Assembly: GCA_030604885.1 (NCBI GenBank) | Contig: JAUVUZ010000006.1 | Location: 1-64,000, forward strand | DNA from: Alphaproteobacteria bacterium | Lineage (GTDB): Bacteria; Pseudomonadota; Alphaproteobacteria; Rhodospirillales; Rhodospirillaceae | Direction of reading: 5' to 3' | Length of the DNA: 64,000 nucleotides | Shown: positions 26,806 through 35,615 of the stretch, one piece after another | Numbering within the stretch: position 1 is the first letter of the stretch | Layout of the letters: each line of letters begins with the position of its first letter | The notes under the pieces: model-generated | Databases searched by the model: none | Seen by the model: the letters and a program-made list of their open reading frames with translations, nothing else | What the model was told of the DNA's origin: nothing | Program-made: the position numbers and the translations under genes

Positions 26806-27504
26806 TCAGCCGAGGTCGAACAGCAGGAACTCGGCACCGCCCTCGGCGGTGAGGGTGAGGGTGCCCGGCGCCTCGACCGCGAGGCCGTCGCCTTCCGCGA
26901 GGCGGGTGCCGTTGGCGTCGAGCACGCCCTGCACCATCTGCACCCACACCCCGCGCCCGGGCGCCACCGTGTGGCTCACCGCGCGGCCGTCCTCCAGCAC
27001 CGAGGCGTAGATCCGCGCGTCCTGGTGGATCGGCAGCACGTCGCCGCCTTCCGGCGCGGCGATCAGCTTCAGCACGTTGCGCTTCTCGGCGTCGCTCACC
27101 ACCGCCTCGCGGTGGCCGGGTGCGAGGCCGTCGCGCTCGGGCAGAATCCAGATCTGCAGCAATCGCAGGTCGTCGGTGCGCGAGGCGTTGAACTCGCTGT
27201 GGCGGATGCCCGAACCGGCGCTCATCTGCTGGATGCCGCCGCGCTTCAGCACCGCCCGCGCGCCGGTGCTGTCGCGGTGTTCGAGGGCGCCGGAGACGAC
27301 GTAGGTGAGGATTTCCATGTCGCTGTGGCCGTGGGTGGGGAAGCCCGCGCCCGGTCCCACGACGTCGTCGTTGATCACCCGCAGCGAGCGGAAGCCCATG
27401 TGCGCCGGGTCGTAATAGTGGGCGAACGAGAAGGTGTGGCGGGTGTCGAGCCAGCCGTGGTTGGCGTGGCCGCGGGCGGCGGCGGGGCGGAGGGTCATGG
27501 TCAT
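26806..27504 (-). CDS. Pirin-family protein (YhhW-type)
   Basis: A 232-residue bicupin of the pirin family, matching E. coli YhhW in length. The N-terminal cupin carries the metal ligands: FPTHGHSDMEI (two His), GSGIRHSEFN (His and Glu). Members can act as quercetin 2,3-dioxygenases or as redox-sensing co-regulators, but the physiological substrate is unknown. The gene is divergent from a LysR regulator 117 bp away, an arrangement common for this family and likely regulatory. Confidence 0.88.
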   Translation of the reverse strand: MTMTLRPAAARGHANHGWLDTRHTFSFAHYYDPAHMGFRSLRVINDDVVGPGAGFPTHGHSDMEILTYVVSGALEHRDSTGARAVLKRGGIQQMSAGSGIRHSEFNASRTDDLRLLQIWILPERDGLAPGHREAVVSDAEKRNVLKLIAAPEGGDVLPIHQDARIYASVLEDGRAVSHTVAPGRGVWVQMVQGVLDANGTRLAEGDGLAVEAPGTLTLTAEGGAEFLLFDLG

Positions 27505-27621
27505 GATCGGCTCTCCTGAAGGGTGTGAGGGAAGTTTTCGCTGTCGGGTGAGAAATGGTTTGCGGGCGCTCCGGCAACAATTCATGCTGGGCGAACCAAA
27601 CTGTTGCGTCAGGAGCAACGC

Positions 27622-28533
27622 ATGGACCGTCTCGCCGCGATGCAGGCGTTTGCGCGGGTTGCCGAAACCCGCTCGTTTTCGGAGGCGGCGCGTCGCCTCC
27701 GGGTGTCGAAGTCGGTGCTCAGCCGTCAGGTGGCGGCGCTGGAGGCGGAGCTGGGGGTGCGGCTGTTCCACCGCACCACCCGGGCGCTCACCCCCACCGA
27801 GATCGGCCAGGCGTATTACGCGCGGGTGTCGCGCATCCTCGCCGACATCGCCGAGACCGAGCAGTCGATCGGCCACTTGCAGGGGGCGCCGCGCGGCCGC
27901 CTCAAGATCAACGCGCCGATGAGCTTCGGCTATCTCCACCTCGCCCCGGCGCTGCCCGACTTCATGGCCGAGACGCCGGAGGTGGAGGTGGACATCGTGA
28001 TGAACGACCGCACCGTGGACTTGATCGAGGAAGGCTTCGACATGGCGGTGCGGATCGGCCGCCTGACGGATTCCTCGCTGGTGGCGCGGCGCCTGGCGCC
28101 GATGCGGCTGGTGGTGTGCGCCAGCCCCGCCTACCTCGCCGAGCGCGGCACTCCCGCCACCCCGGCGGATTTGAAGAGCCATTGCTGCCTGCTCTATTCC
28201 AACGAACCGGCGCCCGAGGATTGGCGCTTCGCCACGCCCGAGGGCACGCCGTGGCCGGTGTCGGTGAAGGGGCGGCTGTGCGCCAACAACGGCGACGCGC
28301 TGCGCCACGCCGCCCTCCGGGGCATGGGCATCGTGCGGCTGCCGAGTTTCATGGTCGGCCGCGACCTGCAATCCGGCACCCTGGTGTCGCTGCTGTCCGA
28401 CTACGTGCCGCAGGAATCCGCGCTCTACGCCATCTATCCCGAGGCGCGGCACCTTTCGCCCAAGGTTCGCGCGTTCGTGGATTTCCTCGCCCGCCGCTTC
28501 GGCCCGCACCCCTATTGGGATCTGGTGGAGTGA
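27622..28533 (+). CDS. LysR-family regulator, probably of the pirin gene
   Basis: A 303-residue LysR protein: helix-turn-helix at residues 1-60 (AETRSFSEAARRLRVSKSVLSRQVAALE) and an effector domain. The ATG at 27622 has AGGAG at normal distance; a TTG six codons earlier does not. It is divergent from the pirin gene and shares the intergenic region with it. Its last 22 bases overlap the end of the convergent LysR gene at 28512. Confidence 0.88.
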   Translation: MDRLAAMQAFARVAETRSFSEAARRLRVSKSVLSRQVAALEAELGVRLFHRTTRALTPTEIGQAYYARVSRILADIAETEQSIGHLQGAPRGRLKINAPMSFGYLHLAPALPDFMAETPEVEVDIVMNDRTVDLIEEGFDMAVRIGRLTDSSLVARRLAPMRLVVCASPAYLAERGTPATPADLKSHCCLLYSNEPAPEDWRFATPEGTPWPVSVKGRLCANNGDALRHAALRGMGIVRLPSFMVGRDLQSGTLVSLLSDYVPQESALYAIYPEARHLSPKVRAFVDFLARRFGPHPYWDLVE

Positions 28534-29423
28534 TCGGCGGCGGCGGCGAGGTGGGCGACGAGGTCGCGGGCGTGAACCGGCAGGGCATCGAGGGCGCGCA
28601 CGCAGATCGCCAGCCGCCGCACCGCCCACGGGTCGGCGAGGGCGAGCGGCACCGCGCCGAAGGCTGAAGCCCCGCGCCGGGCCGCGGTTTCCGGCACCAC
28701 CGCGACGCCGACGCCGCGGCCCACCATGCGGCAGATCGCGTCGAAGCCGTGCAGCCGCACCCGGGGCGCGAAGACGCGGCCGAGGCGGGCCGCGCGCATC
28801 GCCAGATGCTCGCCGAGGGCGCTGCCGGGCGGCGACGCGATCACGTCCTCCTCCAACAGGTCGGCGAACGACACCGCCGCCGCCGTGGCGAAGCGGTGGC
28901 CCGGCGGCACCACCGCGTTCAACCGGTCGATGCGGAAGATGAAGGTTTCCAACCCCTCGACGTCGGCGAAATCGGCGAGCACGCCGATGTCCCCCTGACC
29001 CGCGGCGATTCCCTGCGCCACCGCGCGGCTGTCGCGCTCGGCGAGGTCGATGGAGACGCCGGGGTGGGCGGCGAGCCAGAGCGCCAGCGCGTCGGGGAGG
29101 TGCTCTTCGAGGGCGGCGGTGTTGGACAGCAGGCGGATGTGGCCGCGCAGGCCGCCACGGGCGTGGGCGCGCAGGTCGCCGCGCAACCGTTCCATCTGCG
29201 CCAACACCAGCCGCGCGTGGTGGACGAGGGCGTGGCCCGCCGGGGTTGGGCGCACGCCGCGCGGCAGCCGTTCCAGCAGCGGCGCGCCCAGGGCCTGCTC
29301 CATGCCGATCACCCGTGCGCTGGCCGAGGCGAGCGCCAGACCCGCGCGCGCAGCCCCGGCGGTGATGCTGCCCGCGTCGACGATGGCGGCGAACAGGCGC
29401 AGATCGGTGAGGTCGTAGGACAT
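28512..29423 (-). CDS. LysR-family regulator next to a TSUP exporter
   Basis: A 303-residue LysR protein with an N-terminal helix-turn-helix (FAAIVDAGSITAGAARAGLALASASARVIGME) and a substrate-binding-type effector domain. It is divergent from the TSUP-family gene at 29529 with about 105 bp between the starts, so it probably regulates that exporter. The convergent 3' overlap with the previous LysR gene leaves no room for a terminator. Confidence 0.87.
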   Translation of the reverse strand: MSYDLTDLRLFAAIVDAGSITAGAARAGLALASASARVIGMEQALGAPLLERLPRGVRPTPAGHALVHHARLVLAQMERLRGDLRAHARGGLRGHIRLLSNTAALEEHLPDALALWLAAHPGVSIDLAERDSRAVAQGIAAGQGDIGVLADFADVEGLETFIFRIDRLNAVVPPGHRFATAAAVSFADLLEEDVIASPPGSALGEHLAMRAARLGRVFAPRVRLHGFDAICRMVGRGVGVAVVPETAARRGASAFGAVPLALADPWAVRRLAICVRALDALPVHARDLVAHLAAAADHSTRSQ

Positions 29424-29528
29424 GTTCCTGCCTACGCTTCAGACGAAGGCACGGTCAAGGACTTCCGCATTGTCCGCGCTCCGCCGGTGCCGCACGCTCG
29501 AACCGAACGATCGTGTGGGAGGCGTGGG

Positions 29529-30263
29529 ATGAGCGGCGAACCTCTGGACATTCTGTTGGTATTTCTGGTCTTCCTGTTGGCGGGGACGGTCAAGGGGGTC
29601 ACCGGCATGGGGCTGCCCACGGTCGGCGTGGGTCTCCTGGTGCTCGTGATGACCCCGGGGGAAGCGGCGGCGTTGATCGTCGTGCCTTCGTTGGCGACGA
29701 ACCTTTGGCAGGCGTTTGCCGGTCCGTCGCTCCACCCGTTGGCGCGGCGGCTGTGGCCGATGCTGGCGGCGATCTGCGCGGGCACCGCCGCCGGAGCCGC
29801 GTTGCCGCTTGGGGTGCCGGGGGCGTCGGCGGCGCTCGGTGCCGTGCTCGCGGTCTACGGCGGTCTCGGGTTGGCGCCGAAGCTGCGCCCGGCGGTGCCG
29901 CCGCGCGCCGAACCGGCGCTGCGGCCGCTGGTGGGGTTGCTCACCGGCGCCGTCACCGCCGTCACCGGGGTGTTCGTGGTGCCCGCCGCGCCGTTCCTCG
30001 GGGCGCTCGGCCTCGGCCGCGACGCGTTGGTGCAGGCGCTCGGCCTGTCGTTCAGCGTGTCCACCCTGGCGTTGGGGGCGCTGCTGGCGGCCCGGGGCGG
30101 CTTCGGCGGCGGCGCTGGCTTCGCCTCGCTGTTGGCGCTGTTGCCCGCCGTCCTCGGCATGGCCCTGGGCGGGCGGCTGCGGCAGGCGATGCCGCCCGAA
30201 CGGTTCCGCCGGGTGTTCTTCGGCGGTTTGGTGGTGCTGGGAGCGCATCTGCTGCTGCGCTGA
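29529..30263 (+). CDS. TSUP-family (TauE/SafE) membrane transporter
   Basis: A 244-residue membrane protein with seven or eight helices and the internal duplication of TauE/SafE proteins: TVKGVTGMGLPTVGVGLL in the first half and TGAVTAVTGVFVVPAAPFLGALGL in the second. The family moves sulfite, sulfoacetate or other small anions across the inner membrane. It is a single gene divergent from a LysR regulator. Confidence 0.83.
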   Translation: MSGEPLDILLVFLVFLLAGTVKGVTGMGLPTVGVGLLVLVMTPGEAAALIVVPSLATNLWQAFAGPSLHPLARRLWPMLAAICAGTAAGAALPLGVPGASAALGAVLAVYGGLGLAPKLRPAVPPRAEPALRPLVGLLTGAVTAVTGVFVVPAAPFLGALGLGRDALVQALGLSFSVSTLALGALLAARGGFGGGAGFASLLALLPAVLGMALGGRLRQAMPPERFRRVFFGGLVVLGAHLLLR

Positions 30264-30365
30264 TTGTTGTCGGAACGGCGACGCTGTTTTTCCCGTCCGG
30301 CGGTTGCCGACGGGCCGCTCCGGGGGCATCTCCTCCCCCAGAGACTGCAACCCGGAGCGGACATC

Positions 30366-30965
30366 ATGACCAGGATTCTCGTCCTCTATTATTCCACCTA
30401 CGGCCACACCGAGGCGATGGCGGAGGCCGCCGCCGAGGGCGTGCGCGCCGCCGGGGCCGAAGCGGTGATCAAGCGGGTGCCGGAGCTGATGCCGCCCGAG
30501 GTGGCGAAGCAGGCGGGCGCCAAGCTCGACCAGAAGGCGCCGGTGGCGACGCCGCAGGAGCTGGCCGAGTACGACGGCTTCCTGTTCGGCACGCCGACGC
30601 GCTTCGGCAACATGGCGAGCCAGATGAAGAACTTCCTCGACCAGACCGGCGGGCTGTGGATGTCGGGCGCGCTGGTGGGCAAGCCCGCCGGGGTGTTCGC
30701 CTCCACCGCCACCCAGCACGGCGGCCAGGAATCCACCATCCTCACCTTCCACACCGTGCTGCTGCACCAGGGGATGGTGATCGTCGGCCTGCCTTATGCC
30801 GCCAAGGGGCAGATGACGCTGGACGAGATTTCCGGCGGCAGCCCCTACGGCGCCACCACCATCGCGGGCGGCGACGGCTCCCGCCAGCCCTCCGCCAACG
30901 AACTGGAGCTGATGTGCTTCCAGGGCGAGCACCTGGCCAAGATCGCCGCCAAGCTCAAGGGCTGA
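30366..30965 (+). CDS. wrbA: NAD(P)H:quinone oxidoreductase WrbA
   Basis: A 199-residue flavodoxin-like protein that reduces quinones in two-electron steps with FMN and NAD(P)H, limiting oxidative stress. The FMN phosphate loop [12 protein letters not shown] is at residues 8-19, and the conserved [25 protein letters not shown] segment follows. The length matches E. coli WrbA (198). The stop lies six bases from that of the convergent AraC gene. Confidence 0.92.
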   Translation: MTRILVLYYSTYGHTEAMAEAAAEGVRAAGAEAVIKRVPELMPPEVAKQAGAKLDQKAPVATPQELAEYDGFLFGTPTRFGNMASQMKNFLDQTGGLWMSGALVGKPAGVFASTATQHGGQESTILTFHTVLLHQGMVIVGLPYAAKGQMTLDEISGGSPYGATTIAGGDGSRQPSANELELMCFQGEHLAKIAAKLKG

Positions 30966-30971
30966 GGCGGT

Positions 30972-31865
30972 TCACGACGCGGCGCGCATCTGCGCCGCGT
31001 CGCGCTTCGGCGGGGCGCCGAACATCCGCGCGTATTCGCGGCTGAACTGGGTCGGGCTTTCGTAGCCCACCGCGTAGGCGGCGCGCTCGGCGCTCGCCGC
31101 CTCGTTCATCAGCAGCCGCCGCGCCTCCAGCAGGCGCAACTGTTTCTGGAACTGCAACGGCGTCATGCCGGTGGCGATCTTGAAATGGAGGTGGAAGGTC
31201 GAGGGACTCATGCCCGCCTCCGCCGCCAGGTCCTCGATCCGGAACGTCCGGTCGAACCCCGCGCGCAGGCGGCGGATCGCCCGCGCCACGCCCGCGGCGC
31301 GGCCGTCCGGCCGGGCGAGCTGGCGGAGCGCCGCGCCGTGCGGCCCCTGCAACAGGCGGAAGTGCAGCTCGCGCAGCAGCAGCGGCCGCAGCACCGCCAC
31401 CGCGTCGGCGGGTTCGGCGGCGAGGCGCAGCAGGCGGATCAGGCAATCGGCCAGCGCCGCGTCCGGCCCGCCGACGAACACCCCCGGGTGCGGCGGCTCC
31501 GGCCGCGCATCGCCCGCCGTCTCGATCACCTCGCGCAGGATCGCCATGTCGAGGTCCGCCGCCGCCGCGAGGTAGGGGGCGGCGGCGCTCGCCTCCACCA
31601 CCTGGGCGGTGACCGGCACGGGAATGCCGACGATCAGCGTCTGCCCGGCGCCGAAATCGTGGATCGCCTCGCCGGTCATCACCCGCTTGGCCCCTTGCGC
31701 CACCACGCACACCACCGGGCGGTAGAGGGTGCGGAACGGCGCGCTGGGCGCGGCGGCGCGCACCACCGAAAGGCCGGGGAGGGGCGTCGGAATCTCCGGT
31801 CCGCCGGGGCCGGGACCCCAGGCGTCGGCGGCGGCGGAAATCGAGGCTTTCAGGGCGTCCAACAT
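30972..31865 (-). CDS. AraC-family transcriptional regulator
   Basis: A 297-residue regulator with an AraC_N-type effector domain (FRTLYRPVVCVVAQGAKRVMTG near residue 45) and a C-terminal double helix-turn-helix (DLAAEAGMSPSTFHLHFKIATGMTPLQFQKQLRL and AAYAVGYESPTQFSREYARMFG). It is divergent from the SDR gene at 32028, which is the usual target of this pairing. Confidence 0.88.
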   Translation of the reverse strand: MLDALKASISAAADAWGPGPGGPEIPTPLPGLSVVRAAAPSAPFRTLYRPVVCVVAQGAKRVMTGEAIHDFGAGQTLIVGIPVPVTAQVVEASAAAPYLAAAADLDMAILREVIETAGDARPEPPHPGVFVGGPDAALADCLIRLLRLAAEPADAVAVLRPLLLRELHFRLLQGPHGAALRQLARPDGRAAGVARAIRRLRAGFDRTFRIEDLAAEAGMSPSTFHLHFKIATGMTPLQFQKQLRLLEARRLLMNEAASAERAAYAVGYESPTQFSREYARMFGAPPKRDAAQMRAAS

Positions 31866-32027
31866 GGCGGGTCTCCGGAAGCGCGGTCCCCGGGATATTG
31901 GGCGCCGCCCGCGCGGGCGGAAGGCCCGGCCGGAGAATCGGGCAAGACTCCCGCAGCTTCGGGCATGCCCCCCGGCGGTGGCCGTGCCCATCTCAGGCCC
32001 ATCGCAAACCCGAACGGAGACCCCGTC

Positions 32028-32786
32028 ATGACCCAGTCCCTCGTCCTCGTCACCGGCGGCAGCCGCGGCCTCGGCCGCAGCGCCGCCGAATGCCTCGCCG
32101 CCCGCGGCCACGACGTGATCGTCACCTACCTGCGCAACCGCGCCGAGGCGGAGGCCACGGTCGCCGCCGTCACCGCCGCCGGGCGCAAGGGCGCGGCGCT
32201 GCAACTCGACACCGGCGCCGTCGCGGGCTTCGCCGATTTCGCCGCCCGGCTCCGGGCGACGCTCCGCGACACCTTCGGCCGCGACGATTTCGACGCGCTG
32301 ATCAACAACGCCGGGCACGGCGTCGCCAAGCCGTTCGCCGAGACCACCGAGGCGGACCTCGACGGCCTGGTGAACGTCCACTTCAAGGGCGTCTACTTCC
32401 TCACCCAGGCGCTGCTGCCGCTGATCAAGGACGGCGGCGCGATCCTCAACGTCTCCTCCGGCCTCGCGCGCTTCTGCATGCCCGGGTTCTCGGCCTACGG
32501 CCCGCTCAAGGCGGCGGTGGACAGCCTCACCCGCTACATGGCGGCGGAGCTGGGGCCGCGCCGCATCCGCGTCAACTCCATCGCGCCGGGGGCGATCGAG
32601 ACCGATTTCGGCGGCGGCGTGGTGCGCGACGACCGGGCGATCAACGCCCGCATCGCCCAGGCCACCGCCCTCGGCCGGGTGGGGCGGCCGGAGGACATCG
32701 GCGGCGCGATGGCGATGCTGCTCTCCCCCGAAAGCGGCTGGATCAACGGCCAGCGCGTCGAAGTCGCGGGCGGCACCCACCTCTGA
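32028..32786 (+). CDS. Short-chain dehydrogenase/reductase
   Basis: A 252-residue classical SDR oxidoreductase. The cofactor motif VTGGSRGLGRS is at residues 8-18, NNAG near 90, and the catalytic Ser, Tyr and Lys lie in NVSSGLARF and SAYGPLKAA. The active-site Tyr-x3-Lys is present as YGPLK. Preference for NADP is suggested by the Arg after the Gly-rich loop. The substrate is unknown; its divergent AraC neighbour probably induces it. Confidence 0.9.
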   Translation: MTQSLVLVTGGSRGLGRSAAECLAARGHDVIVTYLRNRAEAEATVAAVTAAGRKGAALQLDTGAVAGFADFAARLRATLRDTFGRDDFDALINNAGHGVAKPFAETTEADLDGLVNVHFKGVYFLTQALLPLIKDGGAILNVSSGLARFCMPGFSAYGPLKAAVDSLTRYMAAELGPRRIRVNSIAPGAIETDFGGGVVRDDRAINARIAQATALGRVGRPEDIGGAMAMLLSPESGWINGQRVEVAGGTHL

Positions 32787-32791
32787 CCCGG

Positions 32792-32819
32792 CACGGGCGG
32801 GGCGCCGGCCCCGCCCGTG
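32792..32819. terminator. Stem-loop between convergent genes
   Basis: A perfect 12-bp stem (CACGGGCGGGGC / GCCCCGCCCGTG) with a GCCG loop fills the gap between the SDR gene and the convergent unknown gene. There is no U-tract, but position and symmetry suit a bidirectional terminator. Confidence 0.55.
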
Positions 32820-32823
32820 GCCG

Positions 32824-34044
32824 TCAGATCCGGCGCAAGACCATGTAGACCAGGGTCTGGTTGAGCAGACCGTAGGCGATCTCGCCGAACGTGACCGGGC
32901 AGCGGATGTCGCCCGCGCATTTGCCCTCGAGCGCGCCGTAGGTGTAGTTGAGGATGCAGTTCATCGCCAGGGTCGGCACCGCGCCGATCCGCCGCACCTC
33001 GCGGCTGAACGCGGACTCGTAGTTGTCGACCGGCAGTGCCAGGCGATAGGTGACGTGGGGAAAGAGGGGGGCATAGAACCTCACCTCGCCGCGGGTCGCG
33101 TCGATCGAGCGCACCGAGACGTTGACCATCGCGTCGAAGTAGTCGGCGACCAGCGGCAGGCGGGTGTCGACCTTGTTGTCGACCAGATACTGCGCGAGGT
33201 TGGTGCGCACGCCGTTGACGCAGGCCTCGGTGCATGAGAATCCGGCGGTGTCGACGGTGATCGTGTCGCCGCCGTTCGGCGTGAACAGGTTGACGATGCC
33301 GATCTCGGCGACCACCCGGTTGCGCAGCGTCGCATGGACGGCGACGGCGCGATCGGCCGAGGATTCGCCGCTTCTCCCCTCGAACACCAGGGGGTGGCTG
33401 CGGCCCTCGCCCTTGAGCGCGTTCCCCGCCACCCAGCCGAGCAGCGGCCGGTCGAAGATGCCCGGATAGTCGCGGACGTTTTCGGCGAACGACTGGTGGA
33501 CCGGGGTGAACGCCGGAATGATCAGGAAGGTGAAGCCGTTTTCCGGGCCGTCGGCCGCGATCGTGCGGAGTTCGCGGGGGTCGTAGAACCGCGTCGCGAT
33601 CGCGGTCACCTCGTCGGGCAGCACGGTGACGAAGATCTTCTCCCGCGACATCGTGCCGCCCTCCTCGCCGATGAAGTAGGGGCAGGTGCCGCCGACCCAG
33701 TTGCCGCGCGGAAGCTGCCGCAGCAGCCCCTCGTCGCCCGCCAGCAGGGCGTTGCGGCCCGAGCGGATCAGCGCGACGGTCTCGTCGAAGGTGTGGAGGT
33801 TGCGCACCGGCGGCTTCCGCTCGCCGAAGATCGCCTCGATGTCGCGAAGCGCGAACTTCTCGTTCTTGGAGAAGAAGGAGTAGGCCTCGTCGATCAGCCG
33901 GGCGAGGTTTCCCGGCGACGGATCGTTCTTCGCCGCGCCGGTGACCCGGGCCATGAAGAATTTGGTGGCGAGCAGGGTGAAGTTGACGCGGGCCTTGCCG
34001 CAGACCAGTTCGCGCCATCGCGGATGGGTTTTCGGCGGAAGCAA
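32824..34044 (-). CDS. Uncharacterised 406-residue protein
   Basis: I do not recognise this 406-residue protein with confidence. It is soluble, without signal peptide or membrane helices. Around residues 110-130 it has RGNWVGGTCPYFIGEEGG, and several conserved-looking Cys fall in CTEACVNGVR, MNCILNYTYGALEGKC and GDIRCP; the MNCILN segment faintly recalls FIST-type sensory domains. The best start is TTG at 34044, seven bases from a strong GGAGGG; no ATG or GTG sits as well. It lies alone between a terminator and the moaA upstream region. Confidence 0.7.
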   Translation of the reverse strand: MLPPKTHPRWRELVCGKARVNFTLLATKFFMARVTGAAKNDPSPGNLARLIDEAYSFFSKNEKFALRDIEAIFGERKPPVRNLHTFDETVALIRSGRNALLAGDEGLLRQLPRGNWVGGTCPYFIGEEGGTMSREKIFVTVLPDEVTAIATRFYDPRELRTIAADGPENGFTFLIIPAFTPVHQSFAENVRDYPGIFDRPLLGWVAGNALKGEGRSHPLVFEGRSGESSADRAVAVHATLRNRVVAEIGIVNLFTPNGGDTITVDTAGFSCTEACVNGVRTNLAQYLVDNKVDTRLPLVADYFDAMVNVSVRSIDATRGEVRFYAPLFPHVTYRLALPVDNYESAFSREVRRIGAVPTLAMNCILNYTYGALEGKCAGDIRCPVTFGEIAYGLLNQTLVYMVLRRI

Positions 34045-34399
34045 TCGGGTCCCTCCTTGACTCGTCGAATCGTCGCGTTCCTTTCCGGAATTCCGGGGCA
34101 GGGCCGAAGCCTACACCGACGGGCGGGCGATTCGCACTGCGAGTGGGAGAAGAGTAGCACCGCTTACGTAACCTGGAATGCGTTTTTGCGCCCGCGTCGG
34201 AGGTTCCCGGGGCTTTGTTTGCGGTTGCGACGAAACGTCCGACATCTGACAGACGGGCGGGTTCCGCCTCCCCATACTCGATGCCGATTGCGGGCGGTTC
34301 GCCCGGCGCCGTTCGTCCCTCGTCGGCGTCCGGCCCGTCCCGCGCCCGCGGGGATCCGGGCCGACAGATCCCGGACCGGATTTCCCGAGGACCGTCGCC
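34045..34399 (+). other. 355-bp intergenic region upstream of moaA
   Basis: It lies between the divergent unknown gene and moaA. I see no coding sequence with normal codon bias and no convincing sigma-70 promoter. A TGGAATG...TTTTTGC stretch at 34174-34189 looks like a sigma-54 element but has the wrong GG-GC spacing. Confidence 0.4.
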
Positions 34400-35389
34400 A
34401 TGTTCGATTCCTTCGGTCGCGACATCACCTACCTTCGCCTCTCGGTCACCGATCGCTGCAACTTGCGCTGCCTCTATTGCATGCCCGACGACGTCGAGCT
34501 GCTGCCCCGCTGCGACGTGCTGAGCCTGGAGGAGTTGCGGCGCCTCGCCGGGATCTTCATCGGTCTGGGGATCCGCAAGCTCCGCCTGACCGGCGGCGAG
34601 CCGCTGGTGCGCCGGGGAATCGAAACCCTGGTGCGCGGACTCGGCCGCGAGGTTGTCGCCGGGCGGCTGGAGGAGTTCACCCTCACCACCAACGGCACGC
34701 ACCTCGCCGAGCACGCCGACACGCTCCGCGCCGCGGGCATGCGGCGGATCAACGTCTCCCTCGATTCCCTCGATCCCGAACGCTTCCGCCGCATCACCGG
34801 GCGCGACGAACTGCCGCGCGCGCTCGAGGGGATCGCCGCCGCCGCCGCCGCCGGACTGGAAGTCAAGATCAACACCGTCGTCCTCAAGGGCGAGAACGCC
34901 GACGAAATCGACGATTTGATCCGCTGGTGCGGCGCGAACGGCCACGACATCACCCTGATCGAGACGATGCCGCTCGGCCGCCTTGCCGAATGCCATCGCG
35001 ATTGGCACGTGCCGCTCGACGAAATCCGCCGCCGCATCGCGGCGCGATGGACGCTGCGGCCCAGCCACCACCGCACCGGCGGACCGGCGCGCTTTTTCGA
35101 GATTGCCGAAACCGGCCGCAGGCTCGGGTTCATCGCCGCGGTCAGCCATCGCTTCTGCTCGGAGTGCAACCGCGTTCGGCTCACCTGCACCGGCACCATG
35201 ACCGCATGCCTCGGCAGCGACGCGGGGGTGGAGCTGCGGCCGATCCTCCGCGCCGCCGACGGCGACGGGCCGGTCGAGGCGGCGATCCGCGCGGGGGTCG
35301 CGGCCAAGCCCCAGGGGCACGGCTTCGCCGTCGCGGGGTTTCGCGCGTTCGCCGGGCAGCAGAGCCGGATGTGCCGCACCGGCGGTTGA
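34400..35389 (+). CDS. moaA: GTP 3',8-cyclase (molybdenum cofactor biosynthesis)
   Basis: A 329-residue radical SAM enzyme that converts GTP to 3',8-cyclo-GTP, the first step to molybdopterin. The N-terminal cluster motif is TDRCNLRCLYCMP; the C-terminal substrate-binding cluster is CSECNRVRLTC followed 13 residues on by a third Cys (CLGS). The chain ends in Gly-Gly, as active MoaA must. It is the gene just upstream of the coo-mop cluster, whose aldehyde oxidoreductase needs molybdopterin. A hairpin with a T-tract ends it. Confidence 0.93.
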   Translation: MFDSFGRDITYLRLSVTDRCNLRCLYCMPDDVELLPRCDVLSLEELRRLAGIFIGLGIRKLRLTGGEPLVRRGIETLVRGLGREVVAGRLEEFTLTTNGTHLAEHADTLRAAGMRRINVSLDSLDPERFRRITGRDELPRALEGIAAAAAAGLEVKINTVVLKGENADEIDDLIRWCGANGHDITLIETMPLGRLAECHRDWHVPLDEIRRRIAARWTLRPSHHRTGGPARFFEIAETGRRLGFIAAVSHRFCSECNRVRLTCTGTMTACLGSDAGVELRPILRAADGDGPVEAAIRAGVAAKPQGHGFAVAGFRAFAGQQSRMCRTGG

Positions 35390-35406
35390 GGGCCGCCGAT
35401 TTTTCC
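35380..35406 (+). terminator. Rho-independent terminator of moaA
   Basis: A CGGCGG / CCGCCG 6-bp stem with a 7-nt loop is followed by ATTTTTCC. The left arm overlaps the moaA stop region. Confidence 0.5.
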
Positions 35407-35481
35407 ATGCAATCCAGGGTTTTCGGGGTCTTGCGGGGTGGCCGCGGCGGGGCCGTCCGGGAGCGCGCGCAACCGACTGAA

Positions 35482-35497
35482 TGCAAATGATTTTCAT
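35482..35497. promoter_or_regulatory. Fur/Mur-like box upstream of cooM
   Basis: TGCAAATGATTTTCAT, in the only AT-rich island of the region, contains the palindrome ATGA-TTT-TCAT and resembles the TGCAAATNATTTTCA-type boxes bound by Fur/Mur/Irr regulators in alphaproteobacteria. It lies about 120 bp upstream of the cooM start. Iron control of a hydrogenase full of Fe-S clusters would make sense, but the match is by eye. Confidence 0.4.
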
Positions 35498-35615
35498 CCT
35501 TATCTCGGGGCCGGGCGCATAGCGCGGAAGTGTCGGCCCGCTGACGGACAGCGGCGCGGCGGTGTCGCTAGCATTCCTCCGTACCGTGGTTGGTTTCCAC
35601 CCGGAGGCGATGCCG

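Noticed and set aside
34174-34189. Sigma-54 promoter upstream of moaA
   Set aside because: GG and GC are separated by 11 bases instead of 10 and the -12 block is poor.
35531-35550. TGTCGG-N8-CSGACA near cooM as a CooA (CO sensor) site
   Set aside because: The CooA consensus has TGTCA-N6-CGACA with a 16-bp span; here the span is 20 bp and the arms are imperfect.
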